From Streptomyces liliifuscus (GTDB lineage Bacteria > Actinomycetota > Actinomycetes > Streptomycetales > Streptomycetaceae), in the NCBI RefSeq assembly GCF_016598615.1, contig NZ_CP066831.1:9238001-9302000 (forward strand): DNA of 64,000 nt, written 5' to 3'. Under the pieces are notes generated by a model. That model worked only from the letters and a program-made list of their open reading frames with translations. It made no database searches and had not been told where the DNA came from. This document shows, one piece after another, positions 49,688 through 57,991 of the stretch (its first letter is position 1; every line of letters starts with the position of its first letter). Made by a program: the position numbers and the translations under genes.

Positions 49688-50338
49688 GTGCTTGAGCTGC
49701 GGTCCGTCACGGCCGGGTACGACCGGCGTGCCCCCGTCGTCCGCGAGGTCTCACTGACCGTGAGCGCCGGGGAGGCCGTGGGGCTCCAGGGACCCAGCGG
49801 CTGCGGCAAGTCCACGCTGGCCCGGGTCGCCGCGCTGCTGCACCGGCCCGACTCCGGCGAGGTCCTCATGGACGGCGAGCCGGCCCGCGGCTGGCGTCAT
49901 CGCGCGCCACGCGCCCAGCGCACCGCATTCGGGGTCGTCTTCCAGCAGCCACGCCTCTCGGCGGACCCGCGCCTGCGGCTCGCGGACCTGATCGCCGAAC
50001 CGCTCCGGGCCAACGGACAAACAGTCGACGGCGTAAGGGAGTTGGCCGAAACCGTGGGGCTCGGAGCGGACCTGCTGGGCCGCCGGCCCCACGAGGTCAG
50101 CGACGGGCAGTTGCAGCGCGCCTGTCTCGCGCGGGCACTCGCGCTGCGGCCGCGCTGGCTCGTCTGCGACGAGATGACGGCGATGCTCGACGCCTCGACC
50201 ACCGCCGCGCTGGTCGGCGTCGTGGAGACCTACCGGCGGGAGAGCGGGGCCGGACTGCTGGCCGTCGGACACGACCGGGTGCTGCTGGAGCGGTGGTGCG
50301 ACCGGACGGTCGGGTGGGCCGAGCTGACCTCGGTGTGA
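49688..50338 (+). CDS. nikE: nickel/peptide ABC transporter ATPase 2
   Basis: The 216-residue ATPase has Walker A GPSGCGKS, signature SDGQLQRA (Asp replaces the usual Gly) and Walker B WLVCDEMTAMLD. It is short and lacks the Cys-rich extension of NikD, as NikE-like proteins can. I chose GTG 49688 because GGGAGG lies 6 bp upstream. A GTG at 49649 overlapping nikD would add 13 residues. The start region lies inside a 15-bp direct repeat. Confidence 0.8.
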   Translation: MLELRSVTAGYDRRAPVVREVSLTVSAGEAVGLQGPSGCGKSTLARVAALLHRPDSGEVLMDGEPARGWRHRAPRAQRTAFGVVFQQPRLSADPRLRLADLIAEPLRANGQTVDGVRELAETVGLGADLLGRRPHEVSDGQLQRACLARALALRPRWLVCDEMTAMLDASTTAALVGVVETYRRESGAGLLAVGHDRVLLERWCDRTVGWAELTSV

Positions 50339-50472
50339 ACGTCCGCAGGAGGCGGTCGGGCGAAGTGAACGCACAGCGGCAGTCCGGCCAACTCCCCGCA
50401 CGGCCCTGCTCCTTGAACCTCCTGAGGGCCGATACTCGCTGAGGCCCATACGGCACTCTCAGGGAGGCAGAC

Positions 50473-51333
50473 ATGGCCCTCACCACCCGTCGCAGAGCCC
50501 TCACCACCCTCGCCGCCGCAGTGGCGGGCAGCGTCGCCGTTCCCGCGTACGCGCAGGCGACCGAGGGCGGACACCGGCCGCGCCCGCTGTGGCGCGCCCA
50601 CGCGCACAACGACTACCTCCACCCCCGGCCCCTCCTCGACGCGCTCGACCACCGCTTCGGGAGCGTCGAGTCGGACATCTTCCTCGTCGGAAACCAGCTC
50701 CTGGTCGCCCACGACCCGGTCGAGCTCGACCCGACCCGGACCCTGGAATCCCTCTACCTCGCCCCCCTCGCCGCCCGGGTGAAGGCCAACCGCGGCTCGG
50801 TGTACCGGGGGCAGCGCAAGCCGGTCCAACTGCTGATCGACATCAAGACCGAGGGCGCGTCCACGTACCAGGAGCTAGACCGCCAACTGCGCCGCTACCG
50901 GCACCTGTTCACGACGTACGCCCACGGCCGGGTCTTCCCCGGCGCGGTGACGGCCGTGGTCTCCGGCGACCGCGCGGCCCGTGTCCCGATGGAGGCCCAG
51001 ACCGTGCGGCGGGCCTTCTACGACGGCCGCCTCCTCGACCTGCTGGCCCCCGTCCCGGCCCCGTCCTCCTTCATCCCGCTGATCAGCGACAACTGGACGC
51101 TCAACTTCACCTGGCAGGGCGTCGGCACGTTCCCCGAGGTGGAGCGCCAGAAGCTGCGCGGCATCATCGCGGCGACGCACTCCCGAGGGCAGAAGGTCCG
51201 CTTCTGGGCCACCCCCGATCTGGCGGGCCCCGCCCGTGACGCGGTCTGGGGCGAACTCCTCGCCGCCGACGCCGACTACATCAACACCGACGACCTCGCG
51301 GGTCTCGAAGCGTTCCTGGACGCGCACAGGTAG
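50473..51333 (+). CDS. secreted PI-PLC/GDPD-like phosphodiesterase
   Basis: This 286-residue protein has a Tat-type signal (TTRRRALTTLAAAVAGSVAV, cleavage near AYA). The mature part begins RAHAHNDYLHPRPLLDALDH and has SVESDIFLVGNQLLVAHD, the active-site pattern of glycerophosphodiesterase/PI-PLC-like barrels (His, Glu-x-Asp, His). LLIDIKTEG adds another conserved acidic cluster. It probably cleaves phosphodiesters outside the cell. Substrate unknown. Confidence 0.75.
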   Translation: MALTTRRRALTTLAAAVAGSVAVPAYAQATEGGHRPRPLWRAHAHNDYLHPRPLLDALDHRFGSVESDIFLVGNQLLVAHDPVELDPTRTLESLYLAPLAARVKANRGSVYRGQRKPVQLLIDIKTEGASTYQELDRQLRRYRHLFTTYAHGRVFPGAVTAVVSGDRAARVPMEAQTVRRAFYDGRLLDLLAPVPAPSSFIPLISDNWTLNFTWQGVGTFPEVERQKLRGIIAATHSRGQKVRFWATPDLAGPARDAVWGELLAADADYINTDDLAGLEAFLDAHR

Positions 51334-51502
51334 GTCCACGAGCGGGCACAGCGCAGCGACCACCGACCGACGGGCGTAGCCCAGCGCTTTCACGCGCAGT
51401 CAACACACGTTCGGCGGACACGTCAGCCGCCCGGACGAACCCCCCGCTACGCCACACTTGCGGCCGAAAGCCGCGGTGTGGACGTGGCGGAGGAGGTTGA
51501 CG

Positions 51503-51697
51503 ATGGCCATTTCCATCTCTGTGGTCCTGTTGCTGTTGATCCTTGCGGTGGTCTTCCTCCGCAACGGCGCGCTGAAGCTCTCGCACGCCGTGGTCTGTGT
51601 GCTGCTCGGCTTCTATCTCGCGAGCACGAGCATGGCGCCGACCATCCACAACGGGCTCACGGCGACCGCCGACGTCGTCAGCAGCCTCAGGCCGTGA
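51503..51697 (+). CDS. small membrane protein
   Basis: ATG 51503 follows GGAGGAGGTTGACG. The 64-residue product has one strong N-terminal helix (ISVVLLLLILAVVFL), a second hydrophobic segment (AVVCVLLGFYLAST), and a short external end. Conserved-looking in Streptomyces, but no function is known to me. Confidence 0.65.
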   Translation: MAISISVVLLLLILAVVFLRNGALKLSHAVVCVLLGFYLASTSMAPTIHNGLTATADVVSSLRP

Positions 51698-51724
51698 GCC
51701 CGCGGCGGAGGCGGGGCGCGCGGA

Positions 51725-52969
51725 TCACGACCGCGAGAACACGCCGATCCCGTTGGGCACCGGCCTCTCCGCCCCGCCGCTGGGATGGTTGCGCACGGTC
51801 GCCGTCGTCGAGCCCGGCTCCCGGGCGGCCAGCGTGCTGGAGCCGCCGCCGTCAAGGCTGAAGGCGTCCACCGAACCCAACTCCCGCATGGTGCCCGCGA
51901 CTTCCGCGATGGTGAGTCCGGTGCGGAACTCGGGTGCCCCGTCCAGCGCGAGCAGCAGGAGCCGGCGGCCGCCGTCCGAGATGCCCGCGGCGGTCCGTAC
52001 CGCCGCGGTCGTCGTGTCGAGCCCCGCGAGCGGTTGGCCACCCCTCAGGACCGGATAGCCGCCGACCACGAACCGGTACGGGATCCTCGACGCGGCCGCC
52101 ACCAGTCGGTGCCGGACCGTGACCCGCTCACCGAGCGACAGCTTGCGCAGCTGCTGGGCGCCCGCCTCCCGGCCGACCAGGACAGTGGTGCCGGAAGCGA
52201 TGGGCCCGTTGCCGGGTGTGTCGGCCGATGACACGACCCGGCCGTCCCGGACGGTCACCTCATGGGTGTCCGTACTGCAGGGCGCGGCCCGGTCGGTGTC
52301 CGTCCCGCAGGTGGCCCGCACCCGGGAGGGCGTGCCCCAGTCCGAGGTGAACGCGCCGACGGAACCGACCGGCAGCGCGTACTGGTTGAGCCCGCCGAGC
52401 GGAAGCCGTGTCTCGGCGGTGGCGACCGACCCGTCGAGGGCGAGGCTGTCGAGGCGGGCCCGATGGTCCGTGCCCACGCCGAGTACGTCCCGGGTGCTCG
52501 TGCCGGGCGGCAGGGCCGGGCCGAAGCGCTGGCCGTCGGGGACCGCCGCCTTGAGCGTGCGCCCGCTCGCGATCGCAGGCCCGACGGACGCGCCGGTCGC
52601 CTCGACCCCCGGGTGCTGGGTCTCGGTGATGTTGAAGAAGTCACCGTTGACGCCCGCGACGGCACCCTGTGCGTCGGCCAGTCGCGAGACGGGCGCCCGT
52701 GCCGCCACCGCGCCGGGATGCAGCAGGTCGACACTCACCCGCGGATTGCGGAGATCGACGCTGAGTACATGTGCGTGCGCCACACCCTTGGAGGCCGGAA
52801 TGTCGAACTCGGTGTAGCGCACGCCGGGCGCGAGCCGGTGGAAACCCGGCGGGCCCCCGTCCGGCGCGCCACTGGCCGGTGCTGCCCCCGCCAGGGCGGC
52901 ACCGGCCAGTGCGCTCCATGCCGTTACAACCGTCAGTGCGGTTCTGAGTCGTCCGGTGCGTCGTCTCAC
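51725..52969 (-). CDS. secreted phosphodiester glycosidase (NAGPA/DUF2233-like)
   Basis: This 414-residue protein has an N-terminal export signal (about residues 1-35). The NAGPA-type domain shows AGVNGDFFNI, then LLLALDGAPEFRTGLTIAEV and the hallmark SLDGGGSSTLAARE near the end. Members remove GlcNAc from phosphodiesters or act on related cell-surface sugars. The target here is not known. It converges with the small membrane gene. Confidence 0.8.
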   Translation of the reverse strand: MRRRTGRLRTALTVVTAWSALAGAALAGAAPASGAPDGGPPGFHRLAPGVRYTEFDIPASKGVAHAHVLSVDLRNPRVSVDLLHPGAVAARAPVSRLADAQGAVAGVNGDFFNITETQHPGVEATGASVGPAIASGRTLKAAVPDGQRFGPALPPGTSTRDVLGVGTDHRARLDSLALDGSVATAETRLPLGGLNQYALPVGSVGAFTSDWGTPSRVRATCGTDTDRAAPCSTDTHEVTVRDGRVVSSADTPGNGPIASGTTVLVGREAGAQQLRKLSLGERVTVRHRLVAAASRIPYRFVVGGYPVLRGGQPLAGLDTTTAAVRTAAGISDGGRRLLLLALDGAPEFRTGLTIAEVAGTMRELGSVDAFSLDGGGSSTLAAREPGSTTATVRNHPSGGAERPVPNGIGVFSRS

Positions 52970-53051
52970 GCTGCCCCTGCTCTCTCCGCTGTCTCCTCAA
53001 ATGGCCCAGGACACAAGGGAGTTCACCACAGAGCAGGTGGCGTGACGACGA

Positions 53052-53411
53052 CTACGTGCCGACGAGACGCGAACGGGTCAGGAAACGCACCCCTTCGGGT
53101 GCCTCCAGCGAGAAACCACTGCCCCTCCCCTCCACCACGTCGACGATCAGCCGGGTGTGACTCCACACCTCGTACTGACTGCGCGACATCCAGAACGTCA
53201 CCGGCTCCTCGACGCCCTCGACGGCCAGCGAGGCGAGCAGCACATCGGAGTCGCCCGTCCGGAACTCGCCCTCCGGGTAGCACATGGGCGCGCTGCCGTC
53301 GCAGCAGCCGCCGGACTGATGGAACATCAGCGGACCGTGGGCGGCCCGCAGTCGGCGCAGCAGCTCGGCGGCGGCGGGCGTCAGCTCCACGCGCGGGGCG
53401 GATGGGATCAC
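53052..53411 (-). CDS. DUF779 family protein
   Basis: The 119-residue protein has the family signature: AAHGPLMFHQSGGCCDGSAP followed by MCYPEGEF, with Cys residues likely to bind metal, then VTFWMSRSQYEVWSHTRLIV. Members commonly sit beside aldehyde or alcohol dehydrogenase genes, but none is adjacent here. GTG 53411 follows AGGAG. Confidence 0.82.
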   Translation of the reverse strand: MIPSAPRVELTPAAAELLRRLRAAHGPLMFHQSGGCCDGSAPMCYPEGEFRTGDSDVLLASLAVEGVEEPVTFWMSRSQYEVWSHTRLIVDVVEGRGSGFSLEAPEGVRFLTRSRLVGT

Positions 53412-53648
53412 CGTGCATCACTCCTCATCGCTTCGAGGCGTACCGGACCAGGTCCTGACCGCTGCCGCGGACCCTACCGACGGCGAAGGACGGGCGTCAG
53501 GCCCACGTCAGGAGATCGTTGCGGACCGCCGCCCTCCGTGGTGCGGCGGATACGTTGCGTCAAGGGGGCTGGTTGATTGATTCACCTTGGGGTTATGTTT
53601 TGGTGGCTTGCATCATCCGATCCGTCATCCGACCGGAGGACAGTCGAC

Positions 53649-55142
53649 GTGATCCACCCCCTGCCCGCCGCGTTCGACGGTCCCGGTCTGCCCGTCGACC
53701 TGGACGAGGCCGCCCACCGCTGCCTCGTCGCCGGTTTCGAGGGAACCGCGAGCGTCCCCGCCACACTGAAACGGCTCGTCGACCGGGGGCTCGGCGGCGT
53801 CATCCTGTTCACCCGCAATGTGCGCGACGCCGAACAGGTCCGCCGGCTCACCGACGAGCTGCGGGCCATACGCCCCGACCTGATCGTCGGCATCGACAAC
53901 GAGGGCGGCGGCATCGGCCACCTGGTGGGCGCGGGCGCACCCGACGTCCCCGGCAACTTCGCGCTCGGCGTCGTCGACGACACGGAACTGACCGCCCGCT
54001 GCGCCGACGCGCTGGCCGGACACCTCGCCGCCCTCGGCATCACCGCCTCATACGCGCCGGTCGCCGACCTCCAGCACCACCCGGACAACCCGATCGTGCG
54101 CACCCGCTCCTTCGGCGCCGAACCCGAGCTCGTCGGCCGCCACCTGCGGGCGTGGATCACCGCCACCGAGGCCCGCGGTGTCGCCTCCTGCGCCAAGCAC
54201 TTCCCCGGCCACGGCGGCACCGTGACCGACAGCCACCACGACACCGCCGTCGACCCGCGGTCGTACGACGAACTGCTCCCCGACCTCGAAGCGTTCCGCG
54301 AGGCCGTCGCCGCGGGCGTTCCGATGCTCATGAGCGCCCACGTCGTGTTCCCGGCGCTCGACCCGAACCGTCCGGCCACGCTGAGCCGCCGCATCCTGCG
54401 CGATCTGCTCCGGGACGACATCGGCTTCGACGGGGTGCTGGTCAGCGACGCGCTGGAGATGAAGGCGATCGCCGACCGTTACGGAGAAGCCGCCGGGGCC
54501 CGGATCGCCCTCGCCGCGGGAGCCGACCAGGTCATCGTCGCCGTACCGGACCTGGAGACCACGCTGGCCTGCCGAGACGCGGTGCTCGGCGCGCTGCGCA
54601 CCGGAGCGCTGCCCGACGAGCGCGTGTGGGAGGCCGCCGGGCGGGTCCGCCGCCTCGCCGAGCGGTACGCGACGCCGGCCGCTCCGGGCACGGTCGCCGC
54701 ATGGGACTCCGGGGCCGGAGCGGAGGCGGCCCGCCGGGCCGTACGCGGCCGGTCCGGTCCGCCCCCCGTGTCCGGCGCCCATGTCGTCGACCTGTTCCCG
54801 CCGCCGCACCCCGCGCTCAACTGGGGAGGCGAGGACCTGCTGACCGAGCTGCGCGCCGTCGACCCCACGGCCTCGGGAACCGCGGTCACCGGGGAGCCGG
54901 CCGACCCGGCGGCCCTCGTCACCGGGATCCTGCGGTGGGCCGAGGGCTCCCCGCTGATCGTCGCCACCCACGACGCCGGGCTGCACCCCTGGCAGGCCCG
55001 CCTCCGTGACTCCCTGCTGGCCCGGCGCCCGGACGCCGTACGGGTCTCCACCGGGCTCCCCGAGGACGGGGACGACCTGTGCTCGTACGGGCGGGGCAGG
55101 GCCAACCTGCGGGCGGCGGCGGAGGCGCTGGCGGGCGAGTAG
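53649..55142 (+). CDS. GH3 beta-N-acetylhexosaminidase-like enzyme
   Basis: This 497-residue GH3 enzyme starts at GTG 53649 behind GGAGGA. It carries KHFPGHGGTVTDSHHD from residue 183, the loop that supplies His/Asp in NagZ-type enzymes, and the nucleophile in VSDALEMKAI (Asp267). A C-terminal domain of about 150 residues extends past the core. No signal peptide is evident, so it acts in the cytoplasm on imported GlcNAc-containing sugars or wall fragments. Confidence 0.85.
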   Translation: MIHPLPAAFDGPGLPVDLDEAAHRCLVAGFEGTASVPATLKRLVDRGLGGVILFTRNVRDAEQVRRLTDELRAIRPDLIVGIDNEGGGIGHLVGAGAPDVPGNFALGVVDDTELTARCADALAGHLAALGITASYAPVADLQHHPDNPIVRTRSFGAEPELVGRHLRAWITATEARGVASCAKHFPGHGGTVTDSHHDTAVDPRSYDELLPDLEAFREAVAAGVPMLMSAHVVFPALDPNRPATLSRRILRDLLRDDIGFDGVLVSDALEMKAIADRYGEAAGARIALAAGADQVIVAVPDLETTLACRDAVLGALRTGALPDERVWEAAGRVRRLAERYATPAAPGTVAAWDSGAGAEAARRAVRGRSGPPPVSGAHVVDLFPPPHPALNWGGEDLLTELRAVDPTASGTAVTGEPADPAALVTGILRWAEGSPLIVATHDAGLHPWQARLRDSLLARRPDAVRVSTGLPEDGDDLCSYGRGRANLRAAAEALAGE

Positions 55143-55193
55143 CCGCGCGGCCGGCACGCTCCGCCGCCTCGACGGCTCCGGTGACCGGCGCGG

Positions 55194-56444
55194 TCACGGA
55201 TTCCGTACGAGATCCGTGATGCCGCGGGCCGCGAGGTGGTCGGCGTCGTCCGCGTGTGAGGCCAGGACCACCGTCGGGCGGACGCCCTGGCTGCGCAGCC
55301 ACATCCACGCCTCGAAGTACGCGCCGCCCGGACCGGACACCGACCTGGTGGCGGGCGTGCAGTCCAGGACCAGGGCCAGGTCCCGCGGCTGTGCGGGGCG
55401 GGGCTTGGCGCGCACCTCGGCGACGGCGTCGGCGAACGCGGTGGCGATCGGCTTGGCTCGGCCGGAGGAGTCGAAGAGGCCCAGGGTGTACTCCAGCTCC
55501 GGGAAGTCGGCCAGGGAGCGGTCCACGTCGTGGGAGCACCACCAGGTCACGCCCCACAGCCCCGCGCACTCGGAGGCGTTCAGCACGGTGGCGCGCGCGA
55601 ACTCGGGTGCGTCGGCCGCCGGGATGTGCGGCTCGGGCGCCCCGGTCTCCTGCGCCCAGACCGGCCGGGTCACGTCCTCGGCGTAGGCCTTGGCGAGCTC
55701 CACGCCGTACTCGGCGAGGTGCAGGACCTGCGGTGAGAGGGGGCCGTAACGGCGTGCGCAGTCGCCCGAGAAGACCCACGGGTGGACGGTGGTCAGGTCG
55801 CCCTTGCGGGCCGAGGCCTCCGGCGTGAACGGGTGGTCGTCGCCGTACCAGGCCGCGTCGTACGCGGAGTGCGTGACGAGGCGGCCGGGTGGGGCCGCGG
55901 ACAGGCCGTCCCGCGCGGCGGCGAGGAGCGTGTCGAGGTAGTGGTCCACCTCCGCGACCGTCACCGGGTTGTGCTCGACCAGGTTGTTGAGCTCGTTGCC
56001 GAGCTGGAGACCGATGAGGTTGGGCCGGTCGGCGAGCGCGCGGCCGAGGACGCGCAGCAGCTCCGCCTGGGCCTCGACGGCCTCGGGGTCCGTGAACACG
56101 TTGCGGTGGTGCCAGCTGCGGGTCCACTCCGGATAGAAGTCGAAGCTCGACAGATGGCCCTGCACTCCGTCCACGAGGACGTCGAGACCGGCCTCGGCCG
56201 CCAGGTCGACGAGCTGGACCAGCTGGTCGACGGCCGCGCCGCGGATCAGCGTGCGGTTGGGCTGCAGGAGCGGCCAGAGGTGGAAGACCCGGATGTGGTC
56301 CAGGCCGAGCCCGGCTATCTGGGCCAGGTCCTCACGGGCGAGGGCCGGATCGAAGTCCTGCCAGGAGTGGAACCAGCCGCGGCGGGGCGTGTAGTTCACG
56401 CCGAAGCGGGGCGCGGGGGCGCTGGATACGGGGGGAGTGCTGAT
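55194..56444 (-). CDS. clan-A glycoside hydrolase with apparent ATC start
   Basis: This 416-codon frame encodes a (beta/alpha)8 glycosidase: GVNYTPRRGWFHSWQDFDPA, LQLGNELNNLVEHNP with the likely acid Glu, and PVWAQETGAPEP with the likely nucleophile Glu. GAGGAGG lies 5 bp before an ATC at 56444, where a family start (ISTPPVSSAPAPRFGVNY) fits. No ATG, GTG or good TTG exists there; the first in-frame GTG (56399) would trim 15 residues and lacks a ribosome site. Probably intracellular, acting on imported oligosaccharides. Confidence 0.72.
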   Translation of the reverse strand: MSTPPVSSAPAPRFGVNYTPRRGWFHSWQDFDPALAREDLAQIAGLGLDHIRVFHLWPLLQPNRTLIRGAAVDQLVQLVDLAAEAGLDVLVDGVQGHLSSFDFYPEWTRSWHHRNVFTDPEAVEAQAELLRVLGRALADRPNLIGLQLGNELNNLVEHNPVTVAEVDHYLDTLLAAARDGLSAAPPGRLVTHSAYDAAWYGDDHPFTPEASARKGDLTTVHPWVFSGDCARRYGPLSPQVLHLAEYGVELAKAYAEDVTRPVWAQETGAPEPHIPAADAPEFARATVLNASECAGLWGVTWWCSHDVDRSLADFPELEYTLGLFDSSGRAKPIATAFADAVAEVRAKPRPAQPRDLALVLDCTPATRSVSGPGGAYFEAWMWLRSQGVRPTVVLASHADDADHLAARGITDLVRNP

Positions 56445-56503
56445 GGGGTCCTCCTCGGAAACCTGTGCCGACGCGCGGCCGGGGCTTGTTCTGGGCGAAT
56501 GTA

Positions 56504-56523
56504 TCAACCACCATGGTCGCCAA
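56504..56523. promoter_or_regulatory. imperfect palindrome between divergent glycosidase and kinase genes
   Basis: Centred on CCATGG (56511-56516), with partly matching arms (6 of 10 positions). The shape resembles operators of LacI-type sugar regulators. It overlaps the kinase start. Weak evidence. Confidence 0.3.
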
Positions 56524-57788
56524 TGAACAATGATTTGAACCAGGATTCGGATCGGGGGCGGGGTCGGGTGCGGGATCGCGTGCGGAACCGGGACCTCGTG
56601 GTGGGTCTGGACGCCGGCGGCACCCGTACCCGCGCCGTCCTGGCGTCCGCCGTGGACGGCCGCGTGCTCGGTCAGGGCGTCGCGGGACCCGGCAACGCCC
56701 TGACCGTCCCGGTGCCGCTGCTCACCGAACACCTGGCCGAGGCCGTCGCCCGGGCTGTGCCGGAGGCGGACCGCGCCAGGGTCGTCGCCGTGGCCGGCGG
56801 CTTCGCGGGCGCGGCGGAGACCGCCCCGGACGAGCCCGGCCGCCTCAATGCCCTGGCCGCGCTCACCGCCGCGCTGCGGCGCCTGGGCATCGCGGCGGAT
56901 TCGGTCGGCGTCAGCAGCGACATCGAGGCGGCCTTCGCCTCCGCACCCGGCACCCCGGCCGACGGGCTGGCCCTGGTGGCCGGCACCGGCGTGGTCGCGA
57001 TGCGCATCACGGACCGCCGTTGCGCGGTGACCGTCGGCGGCGACGGCTGGCTGCTCGGGGACGACGGCGGCGGCTTCTGGATCGGCCGCAGCGCGGTACG
57101 GGCGGCCCTGCGCATGGCGGACGGCCGCGGCGTCCCCACGACACTGGCCGACGCGGTGGGCCGGGCGCTGGGTGTGCCGGGAGACGCACTGCCGTGCGCC
57201 GAGAGCCGGTCGTACGCCGAGGACCGGCCGCACGGAGATCCGGCCGGCCTGAGTGCTGCGGGTGGCCGCGATGGTGCGGGGAGCCCGCGTAGTGCGAGCG
57301 GTTCGGAGCATGCGGTGGGCCCGGTCGGCAGTGATGCCTCCGTCGCCGCCTCGGTCAGCGCCTCCGTCGTATCCGGCTCCGCCCGTGCGTGCCTCCCGGA
57401 GGGGCCGGAGTGGTCGCCCGCGCAGCGTGCGGCCTACCGCATGTATCTGCTGCCCGCCGTCATGGCCGAGCCCCCGATCCACCTTGCCCGGCTCGCCCCG
57501 CTGGTCGCCGAAGCGGCCCGGCACCAGGACGCCGTCGCGCAGGCGGTTCTCGACGAGGCGGCGGACCATCTGCTGGAACCGGTTCGCGCGCTGGCACCCC
57601 GCCAGGGCGAGCGGATCGTCGCCACCGGCGGGCTGCTCGGCCCCGAAGGACCCCTGACAGCTCTGCTGAGCGAGCGCCTCAAGGCGCTCGGGCTGACGCT
57701 GGACTGGGTGGCGGACGGCTGCCGCGGCGCCGTGGCCCTGGCCCGGCTCGGGCACGGCGGCCCGCCACCCTCGTCCCGGACCACCTGA
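56523..57788 (+). CDS. N-acetylglucosamine kinase-like (BadF/BadG family)
   Basis: The 421-residue protein has VVGLDAGGTRTRAVLASAVD, the phosphate-binding loop of the ASKHA fold, a VAGTGVVAM region and VGGDGWLLGDDGGGFWIGRS, both typical of eukaryotic-type GlcNAc kinases. Residues about 225-295 are a Ser/Gly/Ala-rich insert not expected in the fold. The ATG at 56523 has no ribosome site. It would phosphorylate amino sugars released by the nearby glycosidases. Its stop lies inside the first unit of the tandem array. Confidence 0.75.
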   Translation: MNNDLNQDSDRGRGRVRDRVRNRDLVVGLDAGGTRTRAVLASAVDGRVLGQGVAGPGNALTVPVPLLTEHLAEAVARAVPEADRARVVAVAGGFAGAAETAPDEPGRLNALAALTAALRRLGIAADSVGVSSDIEAAFASAPGTPADGLALVAGTGVVAMRITDRRCAVTVGGDGWLLGDDGGGFWIGRSAVRAALRMADGRGVPTTLADAVGRALGVPGDALPCAESRSYAEDRPHGDPAGLSAAGGRDGAGSPRSASGSEHAVGPVGSDASVAASVSASVVSGSARACLPEGPEWSPAQRAAYRMYLLPAVMAEPPIHLARLAPLVAEAARHQDAVAQAVLDEAADHLLEPVRALAPRQGERIVATGGLLGPEGPLTALLSERLKALGLTLDWVADGCRGAVALARLGHGGPPPSSRTT

Positions 57789-57946
57789 AACCGAGCTACC
57801 TGAAACCGGACCACGTGAACCCGGGCCACCTGAACCGGGGCTTCACCTGAACCCGGGCCACCTCAACCGGCCCACGTCACCCCGAGTGACCTGAACCCGG
57901 CCCACCTCACCCCGAGTGACCTGAACCCGGGCCACCTGATCGGTAC
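57781..57946 (+). repeat. 11-unit tandem repeat, about 15 bp per unit
   Basis: Units of 15 bp (one of 17, one of 14) run from CCACCTGAAACCGAG (57781-57795) to CCACCTGATCGGTAC (57932-57946). The consensus is CCACCTGAACCCGGG, with TGA-initial variants such as TGACCTGAACCCGGC (57887-57901). The kinase TGA stop is inside the first unit. The array ends about 46 bp before the next gene. Confidence 0.8.
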
Positions 57947-57991
57947 GTCCCCGTAGCCCCACGCGACAACAGCACGGAAGGAACCGGTCGC

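Noticed and set aside
57781..57946. CRISPR array
   Set aside because: Units are contiguous and only 15 bp long, without spacers or cas genes.
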